A stretch of 35,874 bases of DNA, from NCBI GenBank assembly GCA_009787175.1, contig WRGM01000172.1, positions 1 to 35,874 of the forward strand, written 5' to 3'. Source of the stretch: Candidatus Bathycorpusculum fermentans. Its GTDB lineage: Archaea > Thermoproteota > Bathyarchaeia > Bathyarchaeales > Bathycorpusculaceae. A program made the translations under genes and the position numbers. Of this stretch, positions 18,651 to 27,959 are shown one piece after another. Under the pieces are notes generated by a model, which worked only from the letters and a program-made list of their open reading frames with translations, was not told the origin of the DNA and did not search any database. Each line of letters starts with the position of its first letter. The first letter of the stretch is position 1.

Positions 18651-19837
18651 TAAAGTCCACTCCCGTTTAAGTGAATAATTACCGGTTGACCACCTTTTGG
18701 TGACCATACCTTTTCAAGATTTGGCTCAATAACCCGTATTGCGGCTTCCTCACTTGAGATATAAACTGTATCCTCTTTTTCTCCAACTACCATGCTTCGT
18801 AACTTTAATCTGTCATTTAGTGCCATTAAGCCGCCTTCAAAGCCGATGAGTATAGAGAAGGGTCCCGTGATAAGTTGAGCTGAAAACATTACACGCAGAT
18901 ACTTGTGTATCTCCTGCTTTTTTTGTGACATACATTCAATAGTCTGCCAAAAGGGCGCTGCAATAACTGATGCTATCTCATTGAAGGATAACCCTTTCTT
19001 TCTATGTAGATAGTCTATAATGTATGTGATAACCTCAGTGTCCGTTTGGAGCGTACATTTGTAACCATACATTTCAATGGCACGCCGGTTAGCATCGTAG
19101 GATGATATTTCGCCGTTGTGTACAACGGAGTAATCAAGAAGTGCAAAAGGATGAGCACCACCCCACCAGCCGGGTGTGTTAGTTGGATAACGCCCATGTG
19201 CTGTAAAGCAGTAGCCTTCATATTCGTCAAGTTTGTAAAATCGTCCAACATCTTCTGGATAGCCTACGGCTTTAAATACGCCCATGTTCTTTCCGCTGGA
19301 AAATACGTAGGCACCGTTAATCTTTGTATTGACGCGAAATACGCATTTTGCTGTGAATTCTCTCTCGTCAAGTTGACTGTCTGCCAATTTCGTTGGTAGG
19401 GGTGTAACGAAATAACGCCATATTAATGGTTCATCAGTTATTTCTTTCATTTTTCTTGTGGGTATTTTTGAGAGGTTAATTATGTCAAAGTGATGTTCTA
19501 AAAATTCTTCACATTCTCTTTTTGCAGATGTAGAATCATAAAATATGTGTAAGGCATAATAGTCTTTGTATTCTGGATAAATTCCATATGCTGCAAATCC
19601 TCCGCCAAGACCATTTGAGCGATCACGCATAACGGAGATTGAGTCTATAATAGCCTTGCCGCTCATACGCTTTCCAGACTTGTTAATTATGCCCGCTATG
19701 GCACATCCAGAGGGTATTCTTACCTGCCCTTCTTTTTGTTGCGTAAACGTGTTATCGTTGTCTCTTGTTATGTGTGGTATCATAGCGTTTGTTTTAACGA
19801 GCTTTGACTCACTTGAGTGCATATATGCGTTTGGCAT
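18650..19837 (-). CDS. Class II glutamine amidotransferase (glutamate synthase GATase domain protein)
   Basis: 'IPSGCAIAGIINKSG...DRSNGLGGGFAAYGIYP...TAHGRYPTNTPGWWGGAHPFALLDYSVVHNGEISSYDANRR'. Confidence 0.92.
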   Translation of the reverse strand: MPNAYMHSSESKLVKTNAMIPHITRDNDNTFTQQKEGQVRIPSGCAIAGIINKSGKRMSGKAIIDSISVMRDRSNGLGGGFAAYGIYPEYKDYYALHIFYDSTSAKRECEEFLEHHFDIINLSKIPTRKMKEITDEPLIWRYFVTPLPTKLADSQLDEREFTAKCVFRVNTKINGAYVFSSGKNMGVFKAVGYPEDVGRFYKLDEYEGYCFTAHGRYPTNTPGWWGGAHPFALLDYSVVHNGEISSYDANRRAIEMYGYKCTLQTDTEVITYIIDYLHRKKGLSFNEIASVIAAPFWQTIECMSQKKQEIHKYLRVMFSAQLITGPFSILIGFEGGLMALNDRLKLRSMVVGEKEDTVYISSEEAAIRVIEPNLEKVWSPKGGQPVIIHLNGSGL

Positions 19838-19898
19838 CAGTATTACTCCTTAATCTTTTTAGTTCAAGTGATACGCACCACGACGTCTAATAAATTTT

Positions 19899-19908
19899 TT
19901 TATATAAA
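19899..19908 (-). promoter_or_regulatory. Candidate archaeal TATA box for the glutamate synthase/purine operon
   Basis: TTTATATA-like element on the minus strand (plus: tttatataaaa) ~65 bp upstream of the GATase ATG. Confidence 0.45.
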
Positions 19909-20245
19909 AATCATCTAATTTACAACAAAAATTTATTTTTACGTACATATAATGTAAAATTTACATATAACAATCAAAATTACTGAAAAAATACAATAAC
20001 TGTATTCAAACATAGAAAACAATAACCAACCCCAGTCAACCTATTGAACCAAACTAAACTATTCATGATGGAAAAAAACAAATACATCTAGTGCGACTGA
20101 ACATGAAGGTCTTTGTTGTGATTACTATTTTGGTGGTGGGGCGTGTTGGCATGTTTTTTGTGCTATTCACAGAGAAGTTAACTTGTATAATGCTAAAATC
20201 TAATGTGCTAATGTAGGTTTTTTATAAGCGAAATAGCGGTGATGA

Positions 20246-20253
20246 TTTATATA
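20246..20253 (+). promoter_or_regulatory. Candidate archaeal TATA box for the guaAB-argG-argH transcript
   Basis: TTTATATA; ~26 bp downstream places the predicted start site at ~20276, at the base of hairpin 1. Confidence 0.5.
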
Positions 20254-20279
20254 TCTGAAAATTGGCTGTTATATGTAGT

Positions 20280-20374
20280 AACTCCTGCTCAATAGCCTTA
20301 ACGGCTGTGTTGGCTATCGATAAGGGAGTTGTGGTAAATGTTGTAAACCCGGGTGAAAAGGGTTACTATTTACC
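20280..20374 (+). ncRNA. Predicted structured 5' leader (two hairpins) of the GMP synthase ATPase-subunit gene
   Basis: Hairpin 1: AACTCC/GGAGTT (20280-85 with 20325-30) and ATAGCC/GGCTAT (20292-97 with 20312-17). Hairpin 2: GGTAAAT/ATTTACC (20333-39 with 20368-74) and GTaAACCC/GGGTTAC (20343-50 with 20360-66). Confidence 0.6.
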
Positions 20375-20401
20375 AAAATGTCATGAGAGGCGAATATAGT
20401 A

Positions 20402-21367
20402 ATGTCAAACTTGAAAGTGTCAATGGAAGAATTTATTGAAAATGCTTGTGAGCGTATCCGTAGAGAAGCTGCTGGGCGTCCTGTGTTATGTGCGTTAAGT
20501 GGTGGTGTGGATTCTGCGGTGTGTGCTATTCTTGCGCATCGTGCTGTTGGTGATAAGCTTACCTGTTTATTTGTAGATACAGGGTTTATGCGTAAAAATG
20601 AGGGCGATCAAGTAGTGGCGCTGTTTCGTGATACGTATGCCATTAATTTGATACGTGTTGATGCGGCAGATCGGTTTTTGGCAAAGCTTAAAGATGTAAC
20701 TGAGCCAGAGTGTAAGCGTAAAGTGATAGGTGAAGAGTTTATACGTATTTTTGAAGAAGAAGCAAAAAAGCTTGGTACAGTGGGTTGTCTTATGCAGGGG
20801 ACTATTTATCCTGATATTATTGAAAGCGGTGTAGATGGGCATAAGCAGGTGAAGGCTCATCATAATGTAGGTGGTATGCCGCTTAATATTGAATTTGAGG
20901 CTGTTATTGAGCCGATAAAGTTATTGTATAAAGAAGAAGTGCGTGAATGTGGCAGAAAGTTGGGTTTGCCGGAAGCCTTCACTAATCGTCAGCCTTTTCC
21001 TGGTCCAGGGTTAGCTGTGCGTTGTATTGGTGCGCTTACAAAGGCTCGGCTTAATATTTTGCGTGAGGCTGATGCTATTTTCCGTGAAGAGCTTGAGAAG
21101 ACAGGGTTGCAAAGAGAGGTGCAGCAGTATTTTGTTATTTTGCCTGATCTTCAAAGTGTTGGCGTGCGAAATGGTGAGCGGTGTTATGAGGATATGGTTG
21201 TTCTTAGGGCTATATCAACTAAGAATTTTGTAACTGCTGGTGCTGTTAGGTTACCGTATGAGTTGATTGAGACTGTAGTGGCGCGTATAACCAGTGAGGT
21301 TAAAGGGGTTAATCGTGTTATGTATGATGTGACACCAAAGCCTCCGGCTACGGTGGAGTGGGAATAG
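20402..21367 (+). CDS. guaAB: GMP synthase, ATP-pyrophosphatase subunit (archaeal-type subunit B)
   Basis: '[39 protein letters not shown]...[10 protein letters not shown]...KAHHNVGG...[12 protein letters not shown]'; no fused glutaminase domain. Confidence 0.95.
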   Translation: MSNLKVSMEEFIENACERIRREAAGRPVLCALSGGVDSAVCAILAHRAVGDKLTCLFVDTGFMRKNEGDQVVALFRDTYAINLIRVDAADRFLAKLKDVTEPECKRKVIGEEFIRIFEEEAKKLGTVGCLMQGTIYPDIIESGVDGHKQVKAHHNVGGMPLNIEFEAVIEPIKLLYKEEVRECGRKLGLPEAFTNRQPFPGPGLAVRCIGALTKARLNILREADAIFREELEKTGLQREVQQYFVILPDLQSVGVRNGERCYEDMVVLRAISTKNFVTAGAVRLPYELIETVVARITSEVKGVNRVMYDVTPKPPATVEWE

Positions 21368-21387
21368 TAATTTGGAAGGGAAGAGTT

Positions 21388-22614
21388 ATGAGTAAAACAA
21401 AAATTAATAAAATAGTGTTAGCATACTCCGGTGGATTAGATACCTCTGTTATCATCCCCTGGTTAAAGGAGAATTATGATAATCCTGAAATTATTGCGGT
21501 TTTAGGGCATTTAGGGCAAGATGTTGATGTTGAAGAAATTGAGGCGCGTGCAAAGAGTTCAGGTGCTTCAAAGCTGTATATTGAGGATTTACAGGATGAA
21601 TTCGTTACTGATTTTATTTTCCCAACTTTAAAGGCGGGGGCTAAGTATGAGGGTTATCTATTGGGGACGTCTATGGCGCGTATGCCTATTGCTAAGCGGC
21701 TTGTTAAAGTTGCAAAAATAGAAAAGGCTGATGCGGTTTGTCATGGGTGTACGGGTAAGGGTAATGATCAGGTGCGTTTTGAGTTGTCGATTAAGGCTTT
21801 TGCGCCTGAACTTAAAATTATAGCTCCGTGGCGTGAGTGGCAAATTAAAAGTCGGGATGAGGCATTGGAGTATGCACAAAAGCATGGTATTAATCTCAAG
21901 CTTACAAGTGAGACCAACTATTCTAAGGATATGAATTTGTGGCACCTCTCTCATGAAGGTATGGATTTAGAATCTACTGAAAATGAGCCGTTATACAATA
22001 AAGAGGGGTTCTTAGAGATGGGTGTTAGTCCTGAAAAGGCACCGGATACCTTTGAGTATGTAACGCTTGAGTTTGTAGCGGGTATACCAACTGCGCTAAA
22101 CGGTAACAAGATGAACGGTGTTGCCTTGATAAAAGAACTTAACAAGATTGGTGGAAAGCATGGTATAGGCTTGTTTGATGTAGTGGAAAATAGGCTTGTA
22201 GGTATGAAATCCCGTGGGGTTTATGAGACTCCTGGTGGGACTATTCTTCATCGTGCGCATGAAGTTTTGGAAACAATTTGTCTTGATAAGGAAACATCGC
22301 ATTACAAGGCGCTAATTGCACAAAAGTATGCTGAACTAGTGTATAATGGTCAATGGTATACGCCTCTGCGTGAAGCGCTAGATGCTTTCGTAGATAAAAC
22401 TCAGGAAAGGGTAACAGGTGAGGTTAAGCTAAAGCTCTACAAGGGTAACATTATTAATGCAGGGACAAAATCGCCGTATTCACTCTATAGTAAGGACCTC
22501 GCAAGTTTTAATGAACATGGTATCTATAACCAAGCGGATGCAGCAGGTTTTATTAACCTCTATGGCTTGCCTATCTTGGTTAAAGCTCTACTTGATATGG
22601 AAAGAGGCAATTAA
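21388..22614 (+). CDS. argG: Argininosuccinate synthase
   Basis: '[21 protein letters not shown]...[13 protein letters not shown]...[14 protein letters not shown]'; start ATG at 21388. Confidence 0.97.
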   Translation: MSKTKINKIVLAYSGGLDTSVIIPWLKENYDNPEIIAVLGHLGQDVDVEEIEARAKSSGASKLYIEDLQDEFVTDFIFPTLKAGAKYEGYLLGTSMARMPIAKRLVKVAKIEKADAVCHGCTGKGNDQVRFELSIKAFAPELKIIAPWREWQIKSRDEALEYAQKHGINLKLTSETNYSKDMNLWHLSHEGMDLESTENEPLYNKEGFLEMGVSPEKAPDTFEYVTLEFVAGIPTALNGNKMNGVALIKELNKIGGKHGIGLFDVVENRLVGMKSRGVYETPGGTILHRAHEVLETICLDKETSHYKALIAQKYAELVYNGQWYTPLREALDAFVDKTQERVTGEVKLKLYKGNIINAGTKSPYSLYSKDLASFNEHGIYNQADAAGFINLYGLPILVKALLDMERGN

Positions 22615-22616
22615 AA

Positions 22617-23993
22617 ATGGCTTTATGGAAAGGTCGTTTTGAAAAAGAACTAGATAAGCAAGTAAATGATTTTGCTTCTTCTCTGTCATTTGATAAGCGC
22701 CTTTACCGTGAAGATATTGCGGCAAGTATTGCCCATGTCACTATGTTAGGTGCTACTGCCATTATACCTTCTGATGAGAGTAAAAAAATTGCTGAAGAAC
22801 TAACGAAAATTCTAGCTGATATCGAGGACGGGAACTTGCAGTTCAATAACTCCTGTGCGGAGGATATTCATAGCTTTATTGAACAAGAACTAACCAAACG
22901 TCTTGGCGATTTAGGTAAAAAGCTACATACCGCACGTTCAAGAAATGACCAAGTAGCAACAGATCTTAGATTGTATTTGCGAAAGGAAATCACTGTCATG
23001 GATAGATTATTGAAAGATATTATTAACACGTTATGTGATATTTCTGAAAAAAACCTTGACACAATTATGCCGGGCTATACACATTTGCAACGAGCACAGC
23101 CTGTTACCTTTGCGCATCATTTAATGACATATTCTGCAATGTTTGGACGTGACCTGGGTCGTTTGACGGATTGTTCTAAACGTCTAAATGAATGTCCCCT
23201 AGGTAGTGGTGCATTGGCGGGGACTACTCATGCTATTGACCGTGATAAAACAGCTGAAATGTTAGAATTTAACTGTCCAACTGCTAACTCTTTGGATGGA
23301 GTTTCAGACAGAGATTTCTGTGTAGAGTTGGCAAGTGCATGCTCGCTGATAATGCTGCACCTATCAAGGTTTAGTGAGGAAATCATTTTATGGTGTTCTC
23401 ACGAGTTCAAATTTATTGAACTAGATGACGGCTTTGCAACAGGTTCATCTATTATGCCTCAAAAGAAAAATCCTGATGTCGCAGAGCTTGTACGTGGCAA
23501 GACAGGGCGTGTCTTCGGTAACAATCTGGCTCTTCTAACGATGCTCAAGGGGTTACCTCTAGCATATAACAGAGATATGCAAGAAGATAAAGAAGCAATT
23601 TTTGATAGTGTCGATACCATCAAAATTTGTCTATCGACGTTTACGTCAATGCTAAAAACCATGACTGTGTTAAAAGAGAACATGCGCCGGGCTGTTGCTA
23701 AGGGTTTTATCAATGCAACAGACTGTGCTGACTATTTGGCTAAAAAAGGTGTTCCTTTTAGGGAGGCTTATAAAATAGTTGGGGGGATTGTGGCTCGTTG
23801 CATAAAAGAGGGTATCACTCTAGAGGACTTTCCTATTGAATCATACAAGACGTTTTCGGATGTTTTTAATCAAGACGTTTATCATGCTATTAATCTGGAA
23901 AATTGCTTAAACGAGCGCAAAAGCTATGGTGGTCCAACTGGTACAAGTGTAAAGAATCAGATACAGCTAATGCGACTTATGAGTAAACAATAA
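22617..23993 (+). CDS. argH: Argininosuccinate lyase
   Basis: 'MALWKGRFEKELDKQVNDFASSL...HTARSRNDQVATDLRLYLR...YTHLQRAQPVTF...GSSIMPQKKNPD'. Confidence 0.97.
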   Translation: MALWKGRFEKELDKQVNDFASSLSFDKRLYREDIAASIAHVTMLGATAIIPSDESKKIAEELTKILADIEDGNLQFNNSCAEDIHSFIEQELTKRLGDLGKKLHTARSRNDQVATDLRLYLRKEITVMDRLLKDIINTLCDISEKNLDTIMPGYTHLQRAQPVTFAHHLMTYSAMFGRDLGRLTDCSKRLNECPLGSGALAGTTHAIDRDKTAEMLEFNCPTANSLDGVSDRDFCVELASACSLIMLHLSRFSEEIILWCSHEFKFIELDDGFATGSSIMPQKKNPDVAELVRGKTGRVFGNNLALLTMLKGLPLAYNRDMQEDKEAIFDSVDTIKICLSTFTSMLKTMTVLKENMRRAVAKGFINATDCADYLAKKGVPFREAYKIVGGIVARCIKEGITLEDFPIESYKTFSDVFNQDVYHAINLENCLNERKSYGGPTGTSVKNQIQLMRLMSKQ

Positions 23994-24281
23994 TGGAGAC
24001 AGGGTTTAATACTTGTCTTAAACCATAACCACCAATAATTTTACTTTATCATAATATTTCAGCATATACGAATTTAATTTCTGATTTATATGTGAGTTAT
24101 GGTGTTGTCAACATGTGTAGGGCTGTGGACATGTGGGTGTTTGATTTTTTGTGGCTGGTTATTTTTGATTATATAGCGTGTTCATTTAAAAGGAGGTTTA
24201 TTATTTTTGTATTTTTATGTGAGTGACATGGTTATTTTAAAAGATTAGGGTTTCATAATGTTTTTAATGTATGTTGCGGCA

Positions 24282-24449
24282 TGTGTCAAAAAGTTGCAGA
24301 TTTTGGGTTCAGTAGAGATTTTTTGAGTGTTCCTAGTGTATCTGTCTTAGCTGTTTTTTAGCTGTTTTTGTTTGTCTAAGCTTGGCTAAAAGTGTGTGCT
24401 GTTCTTTTTCGTTAAGTTATTAAGAGTGGGTAGGGTGTGTCAAAAAGTT
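24282..24449. repeat. Direct repeat TGTGTCAAAAAGTT (24282-24295 and 24436-24449) in intergenic DNA
   Basis: 14-bp exact repeat, 154-bp offset; possible IS/MITE scar. Confidence 0.6.
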
Positions 24450-24555
24450 TTGGGTGTAATTGTTACTTGGACTCCTACTTTTTTGTTTGATGACCTATAT
24501 ATTTAGGGAAGATAACAAATGTTATGAACAATCTGGTTTGTTAAAGGGATATTGA

Positions 24556-25740
24556 ATGATTAAGGATGTAAATGGTGAATCAGCTAATTTGCATGCAAAA
24601 TGTCGTGGTAAAGTTTCTATTGTAAGTAAAGTTCCTGTTAACACGATTGATGATTTAAGTTTGGTGTATACTCCTGGCGTAGCTGAGCCTTGTCGCAGAA
24701 TTGCTCAAAATCCTGAAGATGTTTATACATACACTTCAAAGGGTAATATGGTGGCGGTTGTATCTGATGGTTCTGCTGTTTTAGGGTTGGGTAATATTGG
24801 TGCGAAGGCGGCTATTCCTGTTATGGAGGGGAAGGCGATTCTTTTCAAGGAATTTGCTGGTGTGGACGCTGTTTCTGTCTGTCTTGATACACAAGATTCA
24901 AAGGAAATAATTCGTACGGTACAGATAATCGCGCCTAATTATGGTGGTATAAATCTTGAAGATATTGCGTCTCCTCGTTGTTTTGAAATTGAGCGTGCGT
25001 TGAAGGATCTTATTGATATTCCTGTTTTTCATGATGATCAGCATGGGACAGCTATTTGTGTTTTGGCGGGAATTATGAATGCTGCTAAAGTGGTAAACAA
25101 GGCTCTTTCGGAGTTGGTTATAGTGATAAATGGTTGTGGTGCGGCGGGTTCAGCGATTGCAAGAATGCTTATAGCTGAAGTTTCTGATATTCGTCTAGTT
25201 GATATAAATGGTATAATCAATAAAAATAATCCTAAGACTATGTTAAATTGGAATCATGAAGAATTGGCTAATTTGACAAATAAGAAAAATCTCGTTGGGG
25301 GGTTAGCTGAAGCTGTTCGAGGTGCAGATGTATTTGTTGGGGTATCAAAACCTGGGTTATTAACGCAAGATATGGTGCGGACAATGGCAAATGATGCTAT
25401 AGTTTTCGCGATGGCAAATCCTACTCCCGAAATTTTTCCAGATGAGGCAAAAGCAGTGGGTGCGGCGGTTGTTGGTACCGGGCGTTCTGATTTGCCTAAT
25501 CAAATAAATAATGCGCTTGTCTTTCCGGGTATCTTCAAAGGTGTGTTAGCTGCTCGCGTAAAAAATATAACAGAAGATCTCAAGTTAGCAGCGGCGAAAG
25601 CATTATCTGGCTATATTCCTGCCGATCAGTTAAGTTCTGAAAACATTTTGCCGTCTGTTTTGGATAAAAACGTAGCAGATGCAGTTGCAAAAGCGGTTTA
25701 TACTGCTGCAGTTGGAACAGTGAACGGGTCTCATGTGTAA
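24556..25740 (+). CDS. NAD(P)-dependent malic enzyme (oxaloacetate-decarboxylating malate dehydrogenase)
   Basis: 'DDLSLVYTPGVAEPCRRI...GNMVAVVSDGSAVLGLGNIGAKAAIPVMEGKAILFKEFAGVDA...FHDDQHGTA...GCGAAGSAIARML'. Confidence 0.95.
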   Translation: MIKDVNGESANLHAKCRGKVSIVSKVPVNTIDDLSLVYTPGVAEPCRRIAQNPEDVYTYTSKGNMVAVVSDGSAVLGLGNIGAKAAIPVMEGKAILFKEFAGVDAVSVCLDTQDSKEIIRTVQIIAPNYGGINLEDIASPRCFEIERALKDLIDIPVFHDDQHGTAICVLAGIMNAAKVVNKALSELVIVINGCGAAGSAIARMLIAEVSDIRLVDINGIINKNNPKTMLNWNHEELANLTNKKNLVGGLAEAVRGADVFVGVSKPGLLTQDMVRTMANDAIVFAMANPTPEIFPDEAKAVGAAVVGTGRSDLPNQINNALVFPGIFKGVLAARVKNITEDLKLAAAKALSGYIPADQLSSENILPSVLDKNVADAVAKAVYTAAVGTVNGSHV

Positions 25741-25763
25741 GCGTGTGTAGAGGGGAAATAATT

Positions 25764-27206
25764 ATGATAGAGGTGCATTCGGAAAAAATAACAGAGGCTG
25801 TTAAAGACCTAATTCTTGATAGGTCTTATCATCTGCCCACTGATGTTCGTTGTGCTCTTGAAACTGCATTTATTAATGAGGGTGAAAGTCTGCCTAAATA
25901 TATTTTAGCTGAGTGTATTTCAAATTTTCAAATTGCTGATGAAGGTCAATATCCGCTGTGTCAAGACACCGGGACGGCATTGTTTTTTGTTGAAATTGGT
26001 GAAGATGTTTTTGTAAGGGGTAATTTAACTGATGCAGTAAATCAAGGGGTGCGTGAGGCATATACTGAGGGATATCTGCGTAAATCCCAAGTAGCTGACC
26101 CGCTTTTTGATAGAATTAACACAAAAGATAACACACCTGCCATTATCTATGCTATTTTTGTTCGTGGGGATAAAATTAAAATCAGTTTTCTTGCTAAGGG
26201 TGGTGGAGCGGAAAATTGTTGTGCATTAGGTATGCTAACGCCTTCTCAAGGCGTAGATGGTATAACTGATTTTGTAGTTGAAACAGTAAAAAAAGCTAGC
26301 GGAAAGCCCTGCCCTCCCATAATCGTTGGAGTTGGGATTGGTGGTACAGCAGATAGCGTTGGTGTTCTAGCAAAATACGCTCTACTCAAGAAAATAGGGC
26401 AAAGACATCCTGATATAAGATATGCAAAGCTGGAAGAGGATATTTTACAGAGGATTAACTCGCTTAACATCGGCGCGCAAGGGTTGGGCGGCAAAACTAC
26501 AGCTTTTGATGTGCATATTGAAACTGCACCTTGTCATATTGCCTCTATGCCAGTTGGTGTTGCTATTAATTGCCATAGTTCAAGGCATGGAAGCGTAATA
26601 ATTGGTAAAAGTAAAATAATCTTTGAAAAAGACGAAAAATATGTAACACGACAACTCCAGATTAAAGTTGATAATATTAAAAAAATAGCCTTACCGCTAT
26701 CGCTTGATGATGTACGTGAGCTTTCAGCTGGCGATATTGTCTCAATCTCGGGAACAATTTACACCGCACGTGATGCCGCTCATAAGCGTTTATTGGAAGC
26801 TATAAAAAACAATGAGAAACTACCTTTTAACCTGCAAGGGCAGGCAATATATTATGCCGGACCATCGCCAAATCGTCCTGGAAAGCCCATTGGTTCATGC
26901 GGTCCGACAACATCCATTAGGCTAGACTCTTTTTCTGACGAACTCCTCAAACAAGGTCTCAAAGTTATGATTGGTAAAGGTCCAAGGACATCCCAAACTA
27001 TGGAGCTTATGCAAAAATACGGTGCTATATATCTGGCATGCGTTGGGGGTGCCGCCGCAGTCACGACAACGAAAATTAAAAGCAGTGAGATTATAGCATA
27101 CAAAGATTTAGGACCAGAAGCAATCCACAAATTAGCAGTTGAGAATTTTGTATGCATAGTTGCAGTGGACAGCTTTGGTAGAAGTTTATATACCACAGGT
27201 AAATAA
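25764..27206 (+). CDS. Class I fumarate hydratase with alpha and beta regions in one polypeptide
   Basis: N-part 'YPLCQDTGTALFFVEIG...GGGAENCCALGML...GIGGTAD'; C-part 'LSAGDIVSISGTIYTARDAAHKRL...YYAGPSPNRPGKPIGSCGPTTSIRLD...MIGKG'. Confidence 0.93.
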   Translation: MIEVHSEKITEAVKDLILDRSYHLPTDVRCALETAFINEGESLPKYILAECISNFQIADEGQYPLCQDTGTALFFVEIGEDVFVRGNLTDAVNQGVREAYTEGYLRKSQVADPLFDRINTKDNTPAIIYAIFVRGDKIKISFLAKGGGAENCCALGMLTPSQGVDGITDFVVETVKKASGKPCPPIIVGVGIGGTADSVGVLAKYALLKKIGQRHPDIRYAKLEEDILQRINSLNIGAQGLGGKTTAFDVHIETAPCHIASMPVGVAINCHSSRHGSVIIGKSKIIFEKDEKYVTRQLQIKVDNIKKIALPLSLDDVRELSAGDIVSISGTIYTARDAAHKRLLEAIKNNEKLPFNLQGQAIYYAGPSPNRPGKPIGSCGPTTSIRLDSFSDELLKQGLKVMIGKGPRTSQTMELMQKYGAIYLACVGGAAAVTTTKIKSSEIIAYKDLGPEAIHKLAVENFVCIVAVDSFGRSLYTTGK

Positions 27207-27497
27207 GTTTTGAACTATCCTGTTTTAGGTAGGTCTTATTTATGCTGTTTCAAAGGTTCTATCTTAAGTTTGATATGTTTTGTCTAGAGATGCGTGTGAA
27301 ACGATTCTTAGCTGATTAGCTGCTATAAGATTATTAGGAGATAACTGTAAAATTATGAGGAAAACATGATATAGCGTGCTCAGCGATTTGGTTATTGAGG
27401 TTAGATTTTTAGTTTTGTCTGGTTTTTTGATGTGTTGTGGCTTTTTGAAGAGGAAAATTCTAATGTATGTCTTGTAAATTGTTGTGTAGTGATAGTT

Positions 27498-27911
27498 ATG
27501 AGTATTAAAGAGGATCCAATTAAGCTCCATAAGGATGCTAATGCTTTAATGGAGAATGGTAAATCAGTTGAAGCACGTGATTTATTTACAAGAAGCGGTG
27601 AACTTTATTTTAAAGGTCAAAACTATTTTGGTGCCGCTGAAATGTATTATAAAGCCGGCGAGTGCAGTGTAAACCTAAAAGAGTATCCACGAGCAGTTGA
27701 ATTTTTCACTAAAGCAGCTGATGTTGCTATAAATAAAGGCTTTGACCGTTACGGATTAAGCGCACTTAAAGAAGCTCAAGCAGTTCAAAAAACTGCAGGA
27801 AATACCGAAGCCGCAGAAGAAATTGAAAAACGTATAAAAGAGGTTAATGACAAAATTAACAAACAAAACGCCGCTAGCGATGATGACTCCTCCTTCTCAG
27901 TCTTCTCCTAA
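27498..27911 (+). CDS. TPR / alpha-SNAP-like helical repeat protein
   Basis: 'ALMENGKSVEARDLFTRSGELYFKGQNYFGAAEMYYKAGECSVNLKEYPRAVEFFTKAADVAINKG'; start at MSIKEDP rather than the longer ORF start. Confidence 0.75.
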   Translation: MSIKEDPIKLHKDANALMENGKSVEARDLFTRSGELYFKGQNYFGAAEMYYKAGECSVNLKEYPRAVEFFTKAADVAINKGFDRYGLSALKEAQAVQKTAGNTEAAEEIEKRIKEVNDKINKQNAASDDDSSFSVFS

Positions 27912-27959
27912 CAATAACCTCCTTCTATCTTACTTTTTTTGATTCTACTGTTTTTCTCT

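Noticed and set aside
6482-20102. Recurring GACTGAAC octamer in intergenic DNA (6482, 6728, ~10999, 20095)
   Set aside because: An 8-mer is expected about once in this much double-stranded sequence; four is suggestive but two belong to one inverted-repeat element.
20280-20374. H/ACA guide RNA instead of a cis leader
   Set aside because: No clear ACA/ANA box after hairpin 1 and no K-turn; only a weak AAA after hairpin 2. Kept as a lower-probability alternative.
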